A stretch of DNA of 37,914 nt from a virus. The notes below the pieces were generated by a model, which was given only the letters and a program-made list of their open reading frames with translations, was not told the origin of the DNA and made no database searches. Shown here piece after piece: positions 11,418 to 20,559 of the stretch; position 1 is the first letter of the stretch, and every line of letters starts with the position of its first letter. The stretch spans positions 1 through 37,914 of the IMG/VR virus record IMGVR_UViG_3300042526_000152, one strand, 5' to 3'. The position numbers and the translations under genes were made by a program.

Positions 11418-13949
11418 ATGCAAAAATTTAACCAAAACATAACATTTCCTAATCAAAAAGTATCTGATACTGCTAAGAATGACGCTTGGGGTAAAGATAA
11501 TGTAGATGCTGCAGAGAGTCTTATATTGAATCAGAATCAATTTACAAGAAACTCTAGGTATTCTAAATTGGTTAACTATGATTTATATGCAGGTAAGCTA
11601 CATCCTAGTGATATGGAGCTTATTATGAATCCATTAGGATTAAAAGATATACATTTTCCATCAAAACCTCTAAATCACCCACTTATTAACCCTTATATTA
11701 AGGCTTTAATAGGTGAGGAAATTAAACGTAGGTTTGATTATCACTTAAAAGTGAATAATGAGGACGCAATTAGTGAAAAAGAAGTAGCTAAACGCGATTT
11801 AATGCAACAAACTATAGAGCAAATTCTATTAGAGGGTATAGAACAACCTCCAGAAGGAGATCAAGAAGCGCAAGCTAGGTTTGAGCAAGAAATTGAGAAA
11901 AGACTTAGACAAAAAAAGGATTATTTAAACTATGAGTGGCAAGATGTTAGAGAATTATCTGGAAATAGGTTACTAAAACACTACACTCAGAAAAATAAAC
12001 TGTCTGAAATATTTACTAAGGGTTTTGAAGACTCTTTAATATGTGCTGAAGAGATATATAGAGTAGATATTATTAACAATGAGCCTATAGTACACAAATG
12101 TAACCCACTAAACACATATTTTTTATTACCTCCTGACTCTAATAAGGTTGAGGATTGTGATATTATTATAGAAGAGGATTATGTTCCTATTAGTAAGATT
12201 ATTGATGACTATTATGACTACCTTAAACCATCAGAAATTGATTGGTTAGGAGAAAAGACTATGTACAAAGCTAAAGGTACTTATGGTGGGCCAGTAGGTT
12301 ACGAATTACAAGACCCTACGTTTGCTGTACCATTTGGATTAACTGGAAGTGTTAACATTAATCAGATTAATACAAGTGCTAATAGTTATTTGTCTTTCGA
12401 TTCACAAAATAATGTTAGAAGAGTTAAAGTAGTTTGGAGAAGTCTTAGAAAAGTCGGAGTATTAACTTACTTAGATGAACAAGGGCAAGCTCAAGAAACT
12501 ATGGTTAGCGAATTCTACAAAGCTAATAAGGATTTAGGAGAAACAGTTAAATGGCTTTGGATTGGAGAATGGTGGGAAGGTACTAAGATAGCTAATGAGA
12601 TCTATGTAAAGATTCAACCAAGACCTATTCAATTTAGAAGTTTAAATAATATCTCAACATGTGCTAGTGGTTATATAGGAACTATCTATAAAACAAATAG
12701 TAGCCAACCTGTAAGCTTAGTAGACTTAATGAAGTCTAGTCAATACATGTATAATGTAATCTATCATAGAACCCAATTAGCTTTTGCTAAAAACATTGGT
12801 AAGGTAGCTAATTTAGATTTAGCTAAGATACCTGCTGGATGGGAACCTGATAAATGGTTATATTATATGCGAGAAATGAATCTTGCTGTAACTGATAGTT
12901 TTAGAGAAGCTAATAAAGGAGCTGCTACTGGTAAACTTGCTGGTAACATGAATAGTAATCAAGCTGTATTAGATATGGATATGGGTAACTATATTCAACA
13001 GCATATACAGATGCTTGAATACATTAAAGGAGAGCTAGATTTAATCACAGGTATTACTGCAGAAAGAAGAGGCCAGAGAACTACAAGTGATCAAGGCTTA
13101 GGAGTAACACAAGAAAATAAATTAGCTAGTTCTAATATTACTGAGTGGTATTTTAAAATCCATGACAATACAAAAGTAAGAGTTTTAAGTGTTTTATTAG
13201 AAACAGCTAAGTACTGTTTAAGAAATGATAATAAAACTATTCAATATGTAGAAGATGATTATACTACACAAATCTTTAAAGTAGATGGTGAGTTAATTAA
13301 TGAGTGTGAATATGACTTATTCATTAGAGATGCTATGGAAGATCAAAGAGCTATTGATATGTTAAGACAAGCTACAGAGATTGGTTTACAAACTGGTCAA
13401 GTAAGTCTTATCCAATTAATGGATATCTATTCTAATCAATCTCTAGCTTCTATTAGAAGAAAAATAGAGAAGTCTATAGCTCAAACTAAAGATGAAGCTA
13501 GTCAACAACAACAAGCTGAATACGAAGCTAATCAAAAACAAGTACAAGCTACATTACAAGCTAAGCAAGAAGAGATGCAAGCTAAGATGGATTTAGAGTA
13601 CGCTAAGCTAGACCAAGAAGCTTTAGATAATCAACTAGACCGCGAGGTTAAAATACAAGTTGAAACTATGAAGGCTTACAGTTTAGATGAAGGTCCTAAC
13701 CCATTAGATATAGCAGCTGTTGGAGAACAAGCTTTAAAACAGCAAGAAATGTATTCTAAAGAGTCTATTAAAAGACATGAGGTAGCAGCTAAAGAAAGAA
13801 TTGAACAATCTAAACTATCTTTAGAAAGAGAGAAACTCAAAACTGAAAAAGAGATGAAGCAGAAAGAGATAGAAAGAGATTATGATAATATGATTAATGA
13901 TGAGAAGATTGCTCGTATAAATTTAAAAGGTAGAACTAAAGCCAAATAA
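11418..13949 (+). CDS. portal protein
   Basis: An 843-residue protein directly after TerL, in the canonical position of the portal, the dodecameric ring through which DNA enters and leaves the capsid. It opens MQKFNQNITFPNQKVSDTAK and has the length of crAss-like portals. It contains an early head-fold region with NPLGLKDIHFPSKPLNHPL, a central GITAERRGQRTTSDQGLGVT (about 547-566) typical of these portals, and a long Gln/Lys/Glu helical barrel at the C-terminus (about 690-840). Basic C-terminal residues (NLKGRTKAK) may contact DNA. Its stop is two bases before the small metalloprotease-like gene. Confidence 0.9.
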   Translation: MQKFNQNITFPNQKVSDTAKNDAWGKDNVDAAESLILNQNQFTRNSRYSKLVNYDLYAGKLHPSDMELIMNPLGLKDIHFPSKPLNHPLINPYIKALIGEEIKRRFDYHLKVNNEDAISEKEVAKRDLMQQTIEQILLEGIEQPPEGDQEAQARFEQEIEKRLRQKKDYLNYEWQDVRELSGNRLLKHYTQKNKLSEIFTKGFEDSLICAEEIYRVDIINNEPIVHKCNPLNTYFLLPPDSNKVEDCDIIIEEDYVPISKIIDDYYDYLKPSEIDWLGEKTMYKAKGTYGGPVGYELQDPTFAVPFGLTGSVNINQINTSANSYLSFDSQNNVRRVKVVWRSLRKVGVLTYLDEQGQAQETMVSEFYKANKDLGETVKWLWIGEWWEGTKIANEIYVKIQPRPIQFRSLNNISTCASGYIGTIYKTNSSQPVSLVDLMKSSQYMYNVIYHRTQLAFAKNIGKVANLDLAKIPAGWEPDKWLYYMREMNLAVTDSFREANKGAATGKLAGNMNSNQAVLDMDMGNYIQQHIQMLEYIKGELDLITGITAERRGQRTTSDQGLGVTQENKLASSNITEWYFKIHDNTKVRVLSVLLETAKYCLRNDNKTIQYVEDDYTTQIFKVDGELINECEYDLFIRDAMEDQRAIDMLRQATEIGLQTGQVSLIQLMDIYSNQSLASIRRKIEKSIAQTKDEASQQQQAEYEANQKQVQATLQAKQEEMQAKMDLEYAKLDQEALDNQLDREVKIQVETMKAYSLDEGPNPLDIAAVGEQALKQQEMYSKESIKRHEVAAKERIEQSKLSLEREKLKTEKEMKQKEIERDYDNMINDEKIARINLKGRTKAK

Positions 13950-13951
13950 AA

Positions 13952-14239
13952 ATGATTACTCAATATACAATATTTGGACAAGTTATACAAATCCTACCTA
14001 AAAAGAAACTTTATAAAAAAGGATCTATAGGATTATGGAAACCTAATCAAAATGTTATATATTATCAGAAGGCTATACCAGAATATAAAATGAGTCCCGA
14101 CAATATTGATCAAACCATATGTCACGAAATAATACATTCTTGGTTAGATAAAATAGGTTACGAAAACTTATCAGAAGATGAGAAACTTGTAGATTTACTA
14201 GGGTCTTGTTTAAATGAATTTATAATAAGTAAAAAGTAA
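13952..14239 (+). CDS. small HExxH metalloprotease-like protein
   Basis: A 95-residue protein with the zinc-metalloprotease signature HEIIH at residues 58-62 in the context TICHEIIHSWLDKIGYENLS, followed by acidic residues (75-81) that could give the third ligand. The N-terminus (ITQYTIFGQVIQILP) is a beta meander and the C-terminus is one helix, as in minimal SprT/ImmA-like folds. It lies between portal and scaffold, the usual place of a prohead protease, so scaffold or capsid processing is possible; this is inference. It may equally be a structural pseudo-enzyme. Immediate downstream spacer holds a second copy of the recurrent intergenic element. Confidence 0.8.
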   Translation: MITQYTIFGQVIQILPKKKLYKKGSIGLWKPNQNVIYYQKAIPEYKMSPDNIDQTICHEIIHSWLDKIGYENLSEDEKLVDLLGSCLNEFIISKK

Positions 14240-14243
14240 TACT

Positions 14244-14310
14244 TAAGCTATAGAATTACTAAACTTATTTTTAGTAATAATAAAAAATTAACAATAAACT
14301 AATATATTAA
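14244..14310 (+). promoter_or_regulatory. recurrent intergenic element, copy 2 (before scaffold)
   Basis: Contains TAAGCTATAGAATT (14 bases identical to the spacer before the gene at 18784), then TTATTTTTAG, AATAAACT and AATATATTAA just before the ATG. The order of blocks is the same in the other copy. This suggests a shared promoter or processing signal rather than chance A/T richness. Confidence 0.45.
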
Positions 14311-14315
14311 CTACA

Positions 14316-15461
14316 ATGAGTGAAGAAAAAAACGATTTATTTGAAGGGTTAGGGTCCTTTCTTGTTAATCAAGATGCTGTTAGTGTAGATTCTTTAGAGA
14401 AAGAAACTAGCAAAAAACCTGAAGAAGAAGAAGTAGAAGAAGACAAAGATAAACCTGCTGATAATGGTGCAATATCTTTAGATGAATTAGAAAAAGAATT
14501 ATCAGAAACTAACATTGAAGATGAAGATGATTCTTCTAACTTAGAAGAAGATGCTAGTAATCCTGAGAAATCTAAAGATGGATCTAATATCTACAGAACA
14601 TTATCAGAGCTTTTAAAAGAAGAAGGTATTGTTGAAGATACGTTTGAAGATAAAGAAGCCTTGTTTAACTACTTTAAATCAGTAGCTGATAACAATGTTA
14701 AAGAATGGGTAGATAGTCTTCCTAAAGAGATTTCTGATCTAATTACTAACTACGAAGAAGGTGTTCCTTTTGATGAGTTGCTACAAATTAAGTCAGATCA
14801 AATTAGATTAAACTCTATTACTGATGAATCACTAGAAGATAACATCGATCTTCAGAAAAACTTAGTAAGAAACTTTTACAGAGAAAAAGGATTTACTGAG
14901 TCTAAGATTGAAAAGATGGTTAGTAAGTCTGAAGATCTTGATGAACTTGAAGATGAGGCTAAAGAAGCTTTAGCTGAATTAAAAGAATCTGAAAATAAAA
15001 GATTAGAAAGTATTCAAGTAGAAACAAAAAGAAGAGCGTTAGAAAATCAAAAAGCTTATGTTGAAAGTGTTAATAAATTAAATAGCACTATTAATGAAGT
15101 TAAAGAAATCATACCTGGTGTAAAGATTGATGAAAAAACTAAGAAAGAGTTATTCAACATGATTACTAAACCAGCAGAAACTAGAGATGGAGTATCTTAC
15201 TCAGAGATAATGTTATTAAGAGAAAAGAATCCACTAGATTTTGAATTAAAATTAAATTACTACGCAAAGATGGGGCTATTTGATGAGAATCCTAAGTTTG
15301 ATGTAATAATGAAGAAGAGTGAAACTAAAGTCTTAAATAAATTAGAAAGGCAATTAGAAGAAGATTTAAAGAATAGAATCAATAAATCTAACTCTAGTTC
15401 TAGATCATCTGAAGAAAACACAGATATCTTTGATGCATTAAAGACTGTATATAAAAAATAA
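14316..15461 (+). CDS. scaffold-like acidic head protein
   Basis: A 381-residue, very acidic and helical protein between portal and major capsid protein, the standard place of the internal scaffold. The first 95 residues are disordered and Glu/Asp/Ser-rich (EEEEVEEDKDKPADN). The middle has heptad-like helices (KSEDLDELEDEAKEALAELK at about 209-228), and the C-terminus is a Lys/Asn/Ser tail that could bind the capsid shell (LKNRINKSNSSSR). No enzyme motif. If the neighbouring HExxH protein is a protease, this is its obvious substrate. Capsid-interior role is inferred from order and composition. Confidence 0.75.
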   Translation: MSEEKNDLFEGLGSFLVNQDAVSVDSLEKETSKKPEEEEVEEDKDKPADNGAISLDELEKELSETNIEDEDDSSNLEEDASNPEKSKDGSNIYRTLSELLKEEGIVEDTFEDKEALFNYFKSVADNNVKEWVDSLPKEISDLITNYEEGVPFDELLQIKSDQIRLNSITDESLEDNIDLQKNLVRNFYREKGFTESKIEKMVSKSEDLDELEDEAKEALAELKESENKRLESIQVETKRRALENQKAYVESVNKLNSTINEVKEIIPGVKIDEKTKKELFNMITKPAETRDGVSYSEIMLLREKNPLDFELKLNYYAKMGLFDENPKFDVIMKKSETKVLNKLERQLEEDLKNRINKSNSSSRSSEENTDIFDALKTVYKK

Positions 15462-15491
15462 ATTAACCTTAACAATATAAAATAAAATTTA

Positions 15492-16985
15492 ATGAGTCAA
15501 ATTATTAGTCCTTTACAAAAATTTTCTCCTAAAGATTGGAGTGGTCTTACCACTAAAAATCATATTGGAGCTATGTATGGTGAACAACCACTTATGGTGT
15601 CTGAATTAATCTCTAATATTTACGATGTAAACCTTGGTTTAGATTTCGATAGATTTATGGAACAATTTGATACTATGGAAATTGAGCGTGATGCTCCTTT
15701 TGAGTGGATGTTAAATTCACAATCACCATTTAAAAACATCCCGTTACTTCAGTATTACACTAATGTAGCTTTGGATGCTTCTAGTAACACTGCTACACCA
15801 GGTGTAGGTAACACAAGTTTCTACTTGGAATTTCCTGATAGAATTTTCGAATTCTCTGATGTGATTGCTCCAGCTAGCTACGCTAAAGAAACTTATCAAA
15901 TGCGTGTAATGTCTGATCCTAGACCTAATGGTGCTAACTGGTGCTATGAAGTATCTTTAGTATCAGGTGATTCTAACTTGTATGTACCAATTGCTGAATT
16001 AGCTAATGGTGTACGTTTTGTTAAAATGTATGCTCTTGCTGGTCAAACCTTATCACAAAGAGGTTCTAGTTCATTAACATTTAGTTCTCCATTCAGGATG
16101 CAAAACAGATGTTCATTCATGCGTTCAGAGTACATGGTACCTGGAGATATGATTGATCAAAAAGAAAATGCTCCACTTGGATTCTTCTTTGTTGATGCAC
16201 AAGGTAAACGTCATACTACTTGGTTAGGTAAATTAGATTACGACTTCATGGTATCATGGAAACGTATGAAATCAATGGCTCAATTGTATGGTAAATCTTT
16301 GAAGAACTCTCAAGGAGCTTACAATATGAAAGATGAGTCAGGTTACGAAATTAAAGCAGGTTATGGTTTGCTAGATCAAATTTCTCCATCTAATATTCAC
16401 TACTACACTACATTTGATATAGATGTATTAAGTGAAATCTTAATGAGCTTATCTGTTGGTAAATTACCAGAAGATCAAAGACGTTTTGTATTAGGTACAG
16501 GTGAGTATGGTATGCGTCAATTCCATAAGACTCTTGAAACTAAAGCAGTAACATTTGCTCCATCTAGAGAAGAAATTCGTATTGGTGGAACTTTAAATAA
16601 CATGAGTTATGGAGGTCAATTCAAGAAATATTCATTTATCAATGGTATTGAAATTGAATTAATGCACATTCCATTCTTAGATGATCCAAGTTTGTGTTCT
16701 ATTCAACACCCTGATGGTGGTATCTTAAGTTCATATGAATATATGATTTTAGATTTCGGTACTTCTCAAGGTAAACCTAATATCCAAAAAGTAACTGTAA
16801 AAGGTTCTCAAGACATTTACAAGTACATCCCAGGATTACGTGACCCGTTCTCTCCGAACAATGGTGGTACTAAACCAGGTATGACTGTAAGTAAAGTTGA
16901 TGGATACGAAGTGGTACGTGCTTGTACCCTAGGTATGAAAGTACATAATCCAATGAGATTAGCTCGTTTCATTCCTAATTTATAA
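15492..16985 (+). CDS. major capsid protein (HK97-fold, crAss-like)
   Basis: A 497-residue protein forming the shell. Its length, N-terminus (MSQIISPLQKFSPKDWSGLT), DFDRFMEQFDTMEIERDAPF segment (about 52-71) and place after the scaffold fit crAss-like major capsid proteins. Codon use shifts towards highly expressed choices (more CGT, GGT, CCA). A strong terminator follows, so its message ends sharply, as expected for the most abundant product. The A-helix and spine are not marked by short motifs, so the HK97 fold is known-family inference. Confidence 0.9.
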   Translation: MSQIISPLQKFSPKDWSGLTTKNHIGAMYGEQPLMVSELISNIYDVNLGLDFDRFMEQFDTMEIERDAPFEWMLNSQSPFKNIPLLQYYTNVALDASSNTATPGVGNTSFYLEFPDRIFEFSDVIAPASYAKETYQMRVMSDPRPNGANWCYEVSLVSGDSNLYVPIAELANGVRFVKMYALAGQTLSQRGSSSLTFSSPFRMQNRCSFMRSEYMVPGDMIDQKENAPLGFFFVDAQGKRHTTWLGKLDYDFMVSWKRMKSMAQLYGKSLKNSQGAYNMKDESGYEIKAGYGLLDQISPSNIHYYTTFDIDVLSEILMSLSVGKLPEDQRRFVLGTGEYGMRQFHKTLETKAVTFAPSREEIRIGGTLNNMSYGGQFKKYSFINGIEIELMHIPFLDDPSLCSIQHPDGGILSSYEYMILDFGTSQGKPNIQKVTVKGSQDIYKYIPGLRDPFSPNNGGTKPGMTVSKVDGYEVVRACTLGMKVHNPMRLARFIPNL

Positions 16986-16993
16986 TCAAATTA

Positions 16994-17032
16994 AAACCTA
17001 GGGAGTCCTAAAAAGCTCTCTAGGTTTATTTT
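16994..17032 (+). terminator. intrinsic terminator after the capsid gene
   Basis: Twelve-pair stem AAACCTAGGGAG with CTCTCTAGGTTT (one G-U), ten-base loop, followed by ATTTT. Located nine bases after the major capsid stop. It would make a strong capsid transcript and reduce read-through to the connector genes. Confidence 0.85.
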
Positions 17033-17064
17033 AAATATTAAACAAATAAATATATATACAAACT

Positions 17065-17916
17065 ATGGGGATAGTAGAAAAAGAACCTCTCACAATTGAG
17101 AGTATTTTAAAGAATAAAAAAATTATAGTAAAACCAATTTTTAGAAACAATGGTAATTTTCCCAAAGGTCACGATGGGGAGTTTATGTTTACAGACACTG
17201 TATGGTCAACTGATTTAAGACCAGAACCAGGTACTAACAGATACAAAGCAATCCTTACTGAAGAAGAAAGACTTGTATTTGAAAAGACTTTAAACCTAGA
17301 ACCAGGCAGTATGAGTTTCTATAAAAAAACAGGGTTTTGGCCCAAGTTTAGAGCTAAACTAACGAAAGAAGGTAAAACTTTAAATCTTAGCGAGCCGTTA
17401 GATTACTTAGAATATTTAGTACTATTAGCTGACCGTAGAATAGCTCCTAATTGGAATGCTAAATATGATAGTGGTGAGTATAAGTTTGCTTTAGTAGATG
17501 ATGAAGAAATTATTAAAGATAATAATAATAAGAGTGATTTAAATAAGAAAGCTTACAAGTACTTAGGTAAAATTGAAGACTCTGTTGAAGATATGACAAT
17601 GGTAATTAGATTAGTTTCTAATCAAATTGTTAAATCAAAAGATTTAGGATTCTTACAATCTGAGATACAAAAAATTCTTGATAATAACATTAAAGGGTTT
17701 GTTGAAGTAATGGAAGATAAGTCTTTTGGGACTAAAGCATTTATTAACAAAGCTCTAGATGCTAAAGCATTAGATAGAACAGTTAAAGGCGGATATGCTT
17801 TAAAAGGTGGAGATGAGATTGGTAGAACACTTAGTGAAACTGTAGAGTTTTTAGAGTCTAACAAAAACCAAGATATCTTCTTAAAGCTGAAAGCTCAGAT
17901 AGATAATAAAAAGTAA
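17065..17916 (+). CDS. structural protein downstream of capsid gene
   Basis: A 283-residue protein of a kind found directly after the capsid gene in crAss-like genomes. The N-terminal half is beta/loop (IKKIIVKPIFRNNGNFPKGH region near 16-40, TGFWPKFRAKLTKEGKTLNL near 92-111). The C-terminal half is helical, with a run of charged helices ending FLKLKAQIDNKK. No enzyme motif. It probably belongs to the head, either as a minor capsid or neck component. Order supports this; sequence alone does not give the precise role. Confidence 0.7.
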   Translation: MGIVEKEPLTIESILKNKKIIVKPIFRNNGNFPKGHDGEFMFTDTVWSTDLRPEPGTNRYKAILTEEERLVFEKTLNLEPGSMSFYKKTGFWPKFRAKLTKEGKTLNLSEPLDYLEYLVLLADRRIAPNWNAKYDSGEYKFALVDDEEIIKDNNNKSDLNKKAYKYLGKIEDSVEDMTMVIRLVSNQIVKSKDLGFLQSEIQKILDNNIKGFVEVMEDKSFGTKAFINKALDAKALDRTVKGGYALKGGDEIGRTLSETVEFLESNKNQDIFLKLKAQIDNKK

Positions 17917-17930
17917 ATTAGTATTAATAC

Positions 17931-17962
17931 ACTTAGGAGTGAAACATAAAATGACCCTAAGT
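17931..17962 (+). other. inverted repeat in spacer, possible weak terminator
   Basis: ACTTAGG and CCTAAGT are exact reverse complements separated by 18 bases, and TAATATAT follows. The stem is 7 bp with a long loop and no clean U-run, so terminator activity is uncertain; it could instead be an operator or RNA-processing site ahead of the connector gene. Confidence 0.35.
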
Positions 17963-17984
17963 TAATATATAATTATAAAGTAAC

Positions 17985-18704
17985 ATGACAAAACAAGAGT
18001 TCTTGAACAACTTTTACTTGCAGATGGATAAAGTAGCCTCTTTGGCTCTACCTGGTTATGAACCAGCTGAAATCGCTGCAATGGCTACAGAGGCTCAAGA
18101 GCTCTTGGTTGTTACTTATTATACAGGTAATAACTCAAGTAGATCTTCATTTGAAGAAACTGAGAAGAGGATTGAAGATTTAGGAGAACTTGTAGCAACA
18201 GGTATTTTAACTCCAGCAACTTACAACCCTTTACTAAATATGCCTAATGGTGTATTTGTAACTTTACCTAATACACTAATAACAAGTGGTCCTACTGATT
18301 ATTCAGATGTAGCTTGGTTTACAATTTATGAAGAAGTTTTAACTACTGATAAATGTAATCCTAGAAAATACGTAGTTGAAATAAATCATAGTGAGTACAA
18401 TATAGCTAGATCAGATCCTTATAACAAACCTAGTAAAAGTAAAGTTTGGAGAATGCGTACTGAAGGTAGAAAGCATGAATTAATAACTAATGGCGCTTAT
18501 ACTATAACTAGTTACATATTTAGATACATTAAAAAACCAACACCTATTGACTTAACAACTAACTTAACTGCAAGTGTAAGTCAATTATCTGACCATGTTC
18601 ATAGAGAGCTTGTTAGAAAAACAGTAGAAATAGCTAGTAAGGATATAGAAGCTTATAATAGAATGCAAGCTGAACAAGCTACAAATAATACTTATAGAGA
18701 ATAA
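17985..18704 (+). CDS. head-tail connector (ring/adaptor) protein
   Basis: A 239-residue protein. The helical N-terminus (TKQEFLNNFYLQMDKVASLA) and loop-rich middle are followed by beta segments (AWFTIYEEVLTTD; SYIFRYIKKPTPIDLTTN at about 183-200). The C-terminal helix HVHRELVRKTVEIASKDIEA matches the adaptor pattern in which a final helix packs on the portal. The position after the capsid gene is where crAss-like phages encode neck ring proteins. Which ring it forms cannot be decided here. Its stop lies within the third copy of the recurrent intergenic element. Confidence 0.65.
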   Translation: MTKQEFLNNFYLQMDKVASLALPGYEPAEIAAMATEAQELLVVTYYTGNNSSRSSFEETEKRIEDLGELVATGILTPATYNPLLNMPNGVFVTLPNTLITSGPTDYSDVAWFTIYEEVLTTDKCNPRKYVVEINHSEYNIARSDPYNKPSKSKVWRMRTEGRKHELITNGAYTITSYIFRYIKKPTPIDLTTNLTASVSQLSDHVHRELVRKTVEIASKDIEAYNRMQAEQATNNTYRE

Positions 18705-18768
18705 GCTATAGAATTGCTATATTTATTTTAAAAAAAACTTGGAAATAAACTATTTATTAATATATTAA
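18702..18768 (+). promoter_or_regulatory. recurrent intergenic element, copy 3
   Basis: Shares TAAGCTATAGAATT, AATAAACT and AATATATTAA, in that order, with the spacer before the scaffold gene, though spacing differs by a few bases and the middle T-run reads TTTATTTTAAAA. The first block overlaps the stop of the connector gene. Two A/T blocks 15-40 bases before the ATG suggest a promoter. Confidence 0.45.
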
Positions 18769-18783
18769 AACAAAACAAAAGAA

Positions 18784-19119
18784 ATGGCTTTAAACAAAAT
18801 AACAGGAGCTAACAGAAATTCAGTTAGAACATCCTTAGATAATGCACAACCAGCTGTAGGAGGCGATGTTAATCCTATAGTTGATGTAGTAAACACATTA
18901 GATGCTAGAGTATCTAGTTACCCCTTGGTAGTAGCTGGAGCTATTGTAGCTACAAATGTTTCACAAACAGTAGACTTTGGTACTGTATTAGTAGGTGATA
19001 AAGTAGCTATGATTCCTGCAACTGCTGGAAATGCTGATTTTATTACAATTGCTACTGCAGGTAATTTAGGTCAAGCTGCTGTAGTAGGTAATCTATACAT
19101 CGTATTAAGAAGCGTATAA
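18784..19119 (+). CDS. small beta-rich capsid-associated protein
   Basis: A 111-residue Ala/Val/Gly/Thr-rich protein. A short basic N-terminus (LNKITGANRNSVRTSLDN) and a linker precede a regular beta-barrel-like pattern (LVVAGAIVATNVSQTVDFGT; GDKVAMIPATAGNADFITIA). The composition and size resemble capsid decoration proteins or the head-binding domain of a fiber. It has its own upstream A/T-rich element and directly precedes the 442-residue structural gene, which has similar composition. Function assigned only by resemblance and place. Confidence 0.6.
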   Translation: MALNKITGANRNSVRTSLDNAQPAVGGDVNPIVDVVNTLDARVSSYPLVVAGAIVATNVSQTVDFGTVLVGDKVAMIPATAGNADFITIATAGNLGQAAVVGNLYIVLRSV

Positions 19120-19157
19120 TCAATCAATTTATTTATAAACATTAAACAAATTAAACA

Positions 19158-20486
19158 ATGTCATTACAAAATGTAAGTAATCATAAACAATTACTAATTG
19201 CTAAAAATATAGAACGCTCTGCTAATTTAGCAGGCGCTGTAGCTACCCCAGAAAATTTGGCGGATGGTGAAGTAGTAGTAACAGATTTAGCTGGTAGAAT
19301 TTTAACAACTACAACTGCTGCTCTAGGAACAGTTCAATCAGTAGTTATTGTTCAAGGTCAAGGTGCTACAAAACCTTTGATTAAATCTAACCCTATACCT
19401 AAAGCTACTTTTTCAGCAAAAACTCAACAATATGTACCTGCTACTCAAGAAGTATCTTACATAGGTTTTGTAGGAGCTACAACTGGTACAGGAACTATTG
19501 AATTACCTGGTACAGGAACTTCAGTTATTTTACGTAACACCTTTAAAACAAACTTCTATCAATTTAGTGATAAATTAATGGAGTCTATCGTTGGTTACAA
19601 AGTAACTGCTTCTACTACTACTAGTATTTTAGTAGATTATTTAGCTAAATACGCAATACAAGATGTGCAGAAATATGTAAATATTCCTTTTTCTGTAGAG
19701 CGCGTAAATTCAGTTGCTTCTGGTACAACTGTTTTAGGAGCATCTTGCGTAACTACTAAAGGTTCTGCTGTAGTTGCTTGTACAAATTTAGGTACTTTAG
19801 CTGTAGGTAATTATGTAAGATTTGGTACAAATACTGATACTGATGCTCCTATTTATAAAGTAACCGCTTTAAATGCAGGTGTAAGTTTTACAATTGATAC
19901 AGCTTTCCAAGGAGCTTCTGCAACATTTACTGCTGCAACTTCTAGAATTGTAACTCCTGTAACTACTTCAGGAACTCCTGGAACTGGTTGGGGTATTCGT
20001 TTTACAGGTAGAGCTCAAAAAGTATTTGGACCTAACACATTTAGATATGAAGTATCTAAGTTTGTAACTACAGCTCAAAACTTCGGTGCTACAACTGTAA
20101 CCAATGCTTATGTAGTTCCAACTGAAGGTTCTGGTGTTTACGAACAAATTGCTGAAGAAGAATTCTTCTTCCAATTAGGTGAAGGTATGCATGATAATGC
20201 TCTTATCCAGATTCCTCCAGTAACAATGCGTTCTAACGTAGAATTAACTGGAACTTATTCAATACTTGATATTGAATTTGCTAACCAATCTGGTACAATG
20301 AGTTTTATTAACAACCCTATGGCTAGAAAACAAGTTAGAATTGCTGCTAATATCCTAGGAGGTATTGCTACAGATGCTCAAGCAAACGTAGTAACTTCAG
20401 GTGTTACTGGTTCAGAAGCTACAGGTATTCGCGAAGTATTAAATGCTTTCGTTACAGGTGGTGTAACTAACTCATTCGCAGTATAA
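19158..20486 (+). CDS. abundant structural protein, possible auxiliary capsid protein
   Basis: A 442-residue Thr/Ala/Val/Gly-rich protein, strongly beta, with no enzyme motif. The sequence TSILVDYLAKYAIQDVQKYV near 156 forms the main helix; later segments (VSFTIDTAFQGASATFTAAT) suggest an Ig-like or insertion domain. FFFQLGEGMHDNALIQIP (about 335-352) precedes the C-terminal domain. Codon use resembles that of the capsid gene, and a strong GAAA-loop terminator follows, both signs of high expression. The gene's position fits the auxiliary capsid protein described in crAss-like virions; a major tail component is the alternative. Confidence 0.6.
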   Translation: MSLQNVSNHKQLLIAKNIERSANLAGAVATPENLADGEVVVTDLAGRILTTTTAALGTVQSVVIVQGQGATKPLIKSNPIPKATFSAKTQQYVPATQEVSYIGFVGATTGTGTIELPGTGTSVILRNTFKTNFYQFSDKLMESIVGYKVTASTTTSILVDYLAKYAIQDVQKYVNIPFSVERVNSVASGTTVLGASCVTTKGSAVVACTNLGTLAVGNYVRFGTNTDTDAPIYKVTALNAGVSFTIDTAFQGASATFTAATSRIVTPVTTSGTPGTGWGIRFTGRAQKVFGPNTFRYEVSKFVTTAQNFGATTVTNAYVVPTEGSGVYEQIAEEEFFFQLGEGMHDNALIQIPPVTMRSNVELTGTYSILDIEFANQSGTMSFINNPMARKQVRIAANILGGIATDAQANVVTSGVTGSEATGIREVLNAFVTGGVTNSFAV

Positions 20487-20512
20487 TAATTAATAACTTT
20501 ACTTAATAACTT

Positions 20513-20548
20513 AAAAGGCTATAGCTAGAAATAGCTGTAGCCTTTTTT
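20513..20548 (+). terminator. strong intrinsic terminator with GAAA loop
   Basis: AAGGCTATAGCTA and TAGCTGTAGCCTT pair (one wobble) around a GAAA tetraloop, then TTTTTT. It ends the head-gene transcript just before the fiber module. Confidence 0.92.
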
Positions 20549-20559
20549 AATTCTACAAA

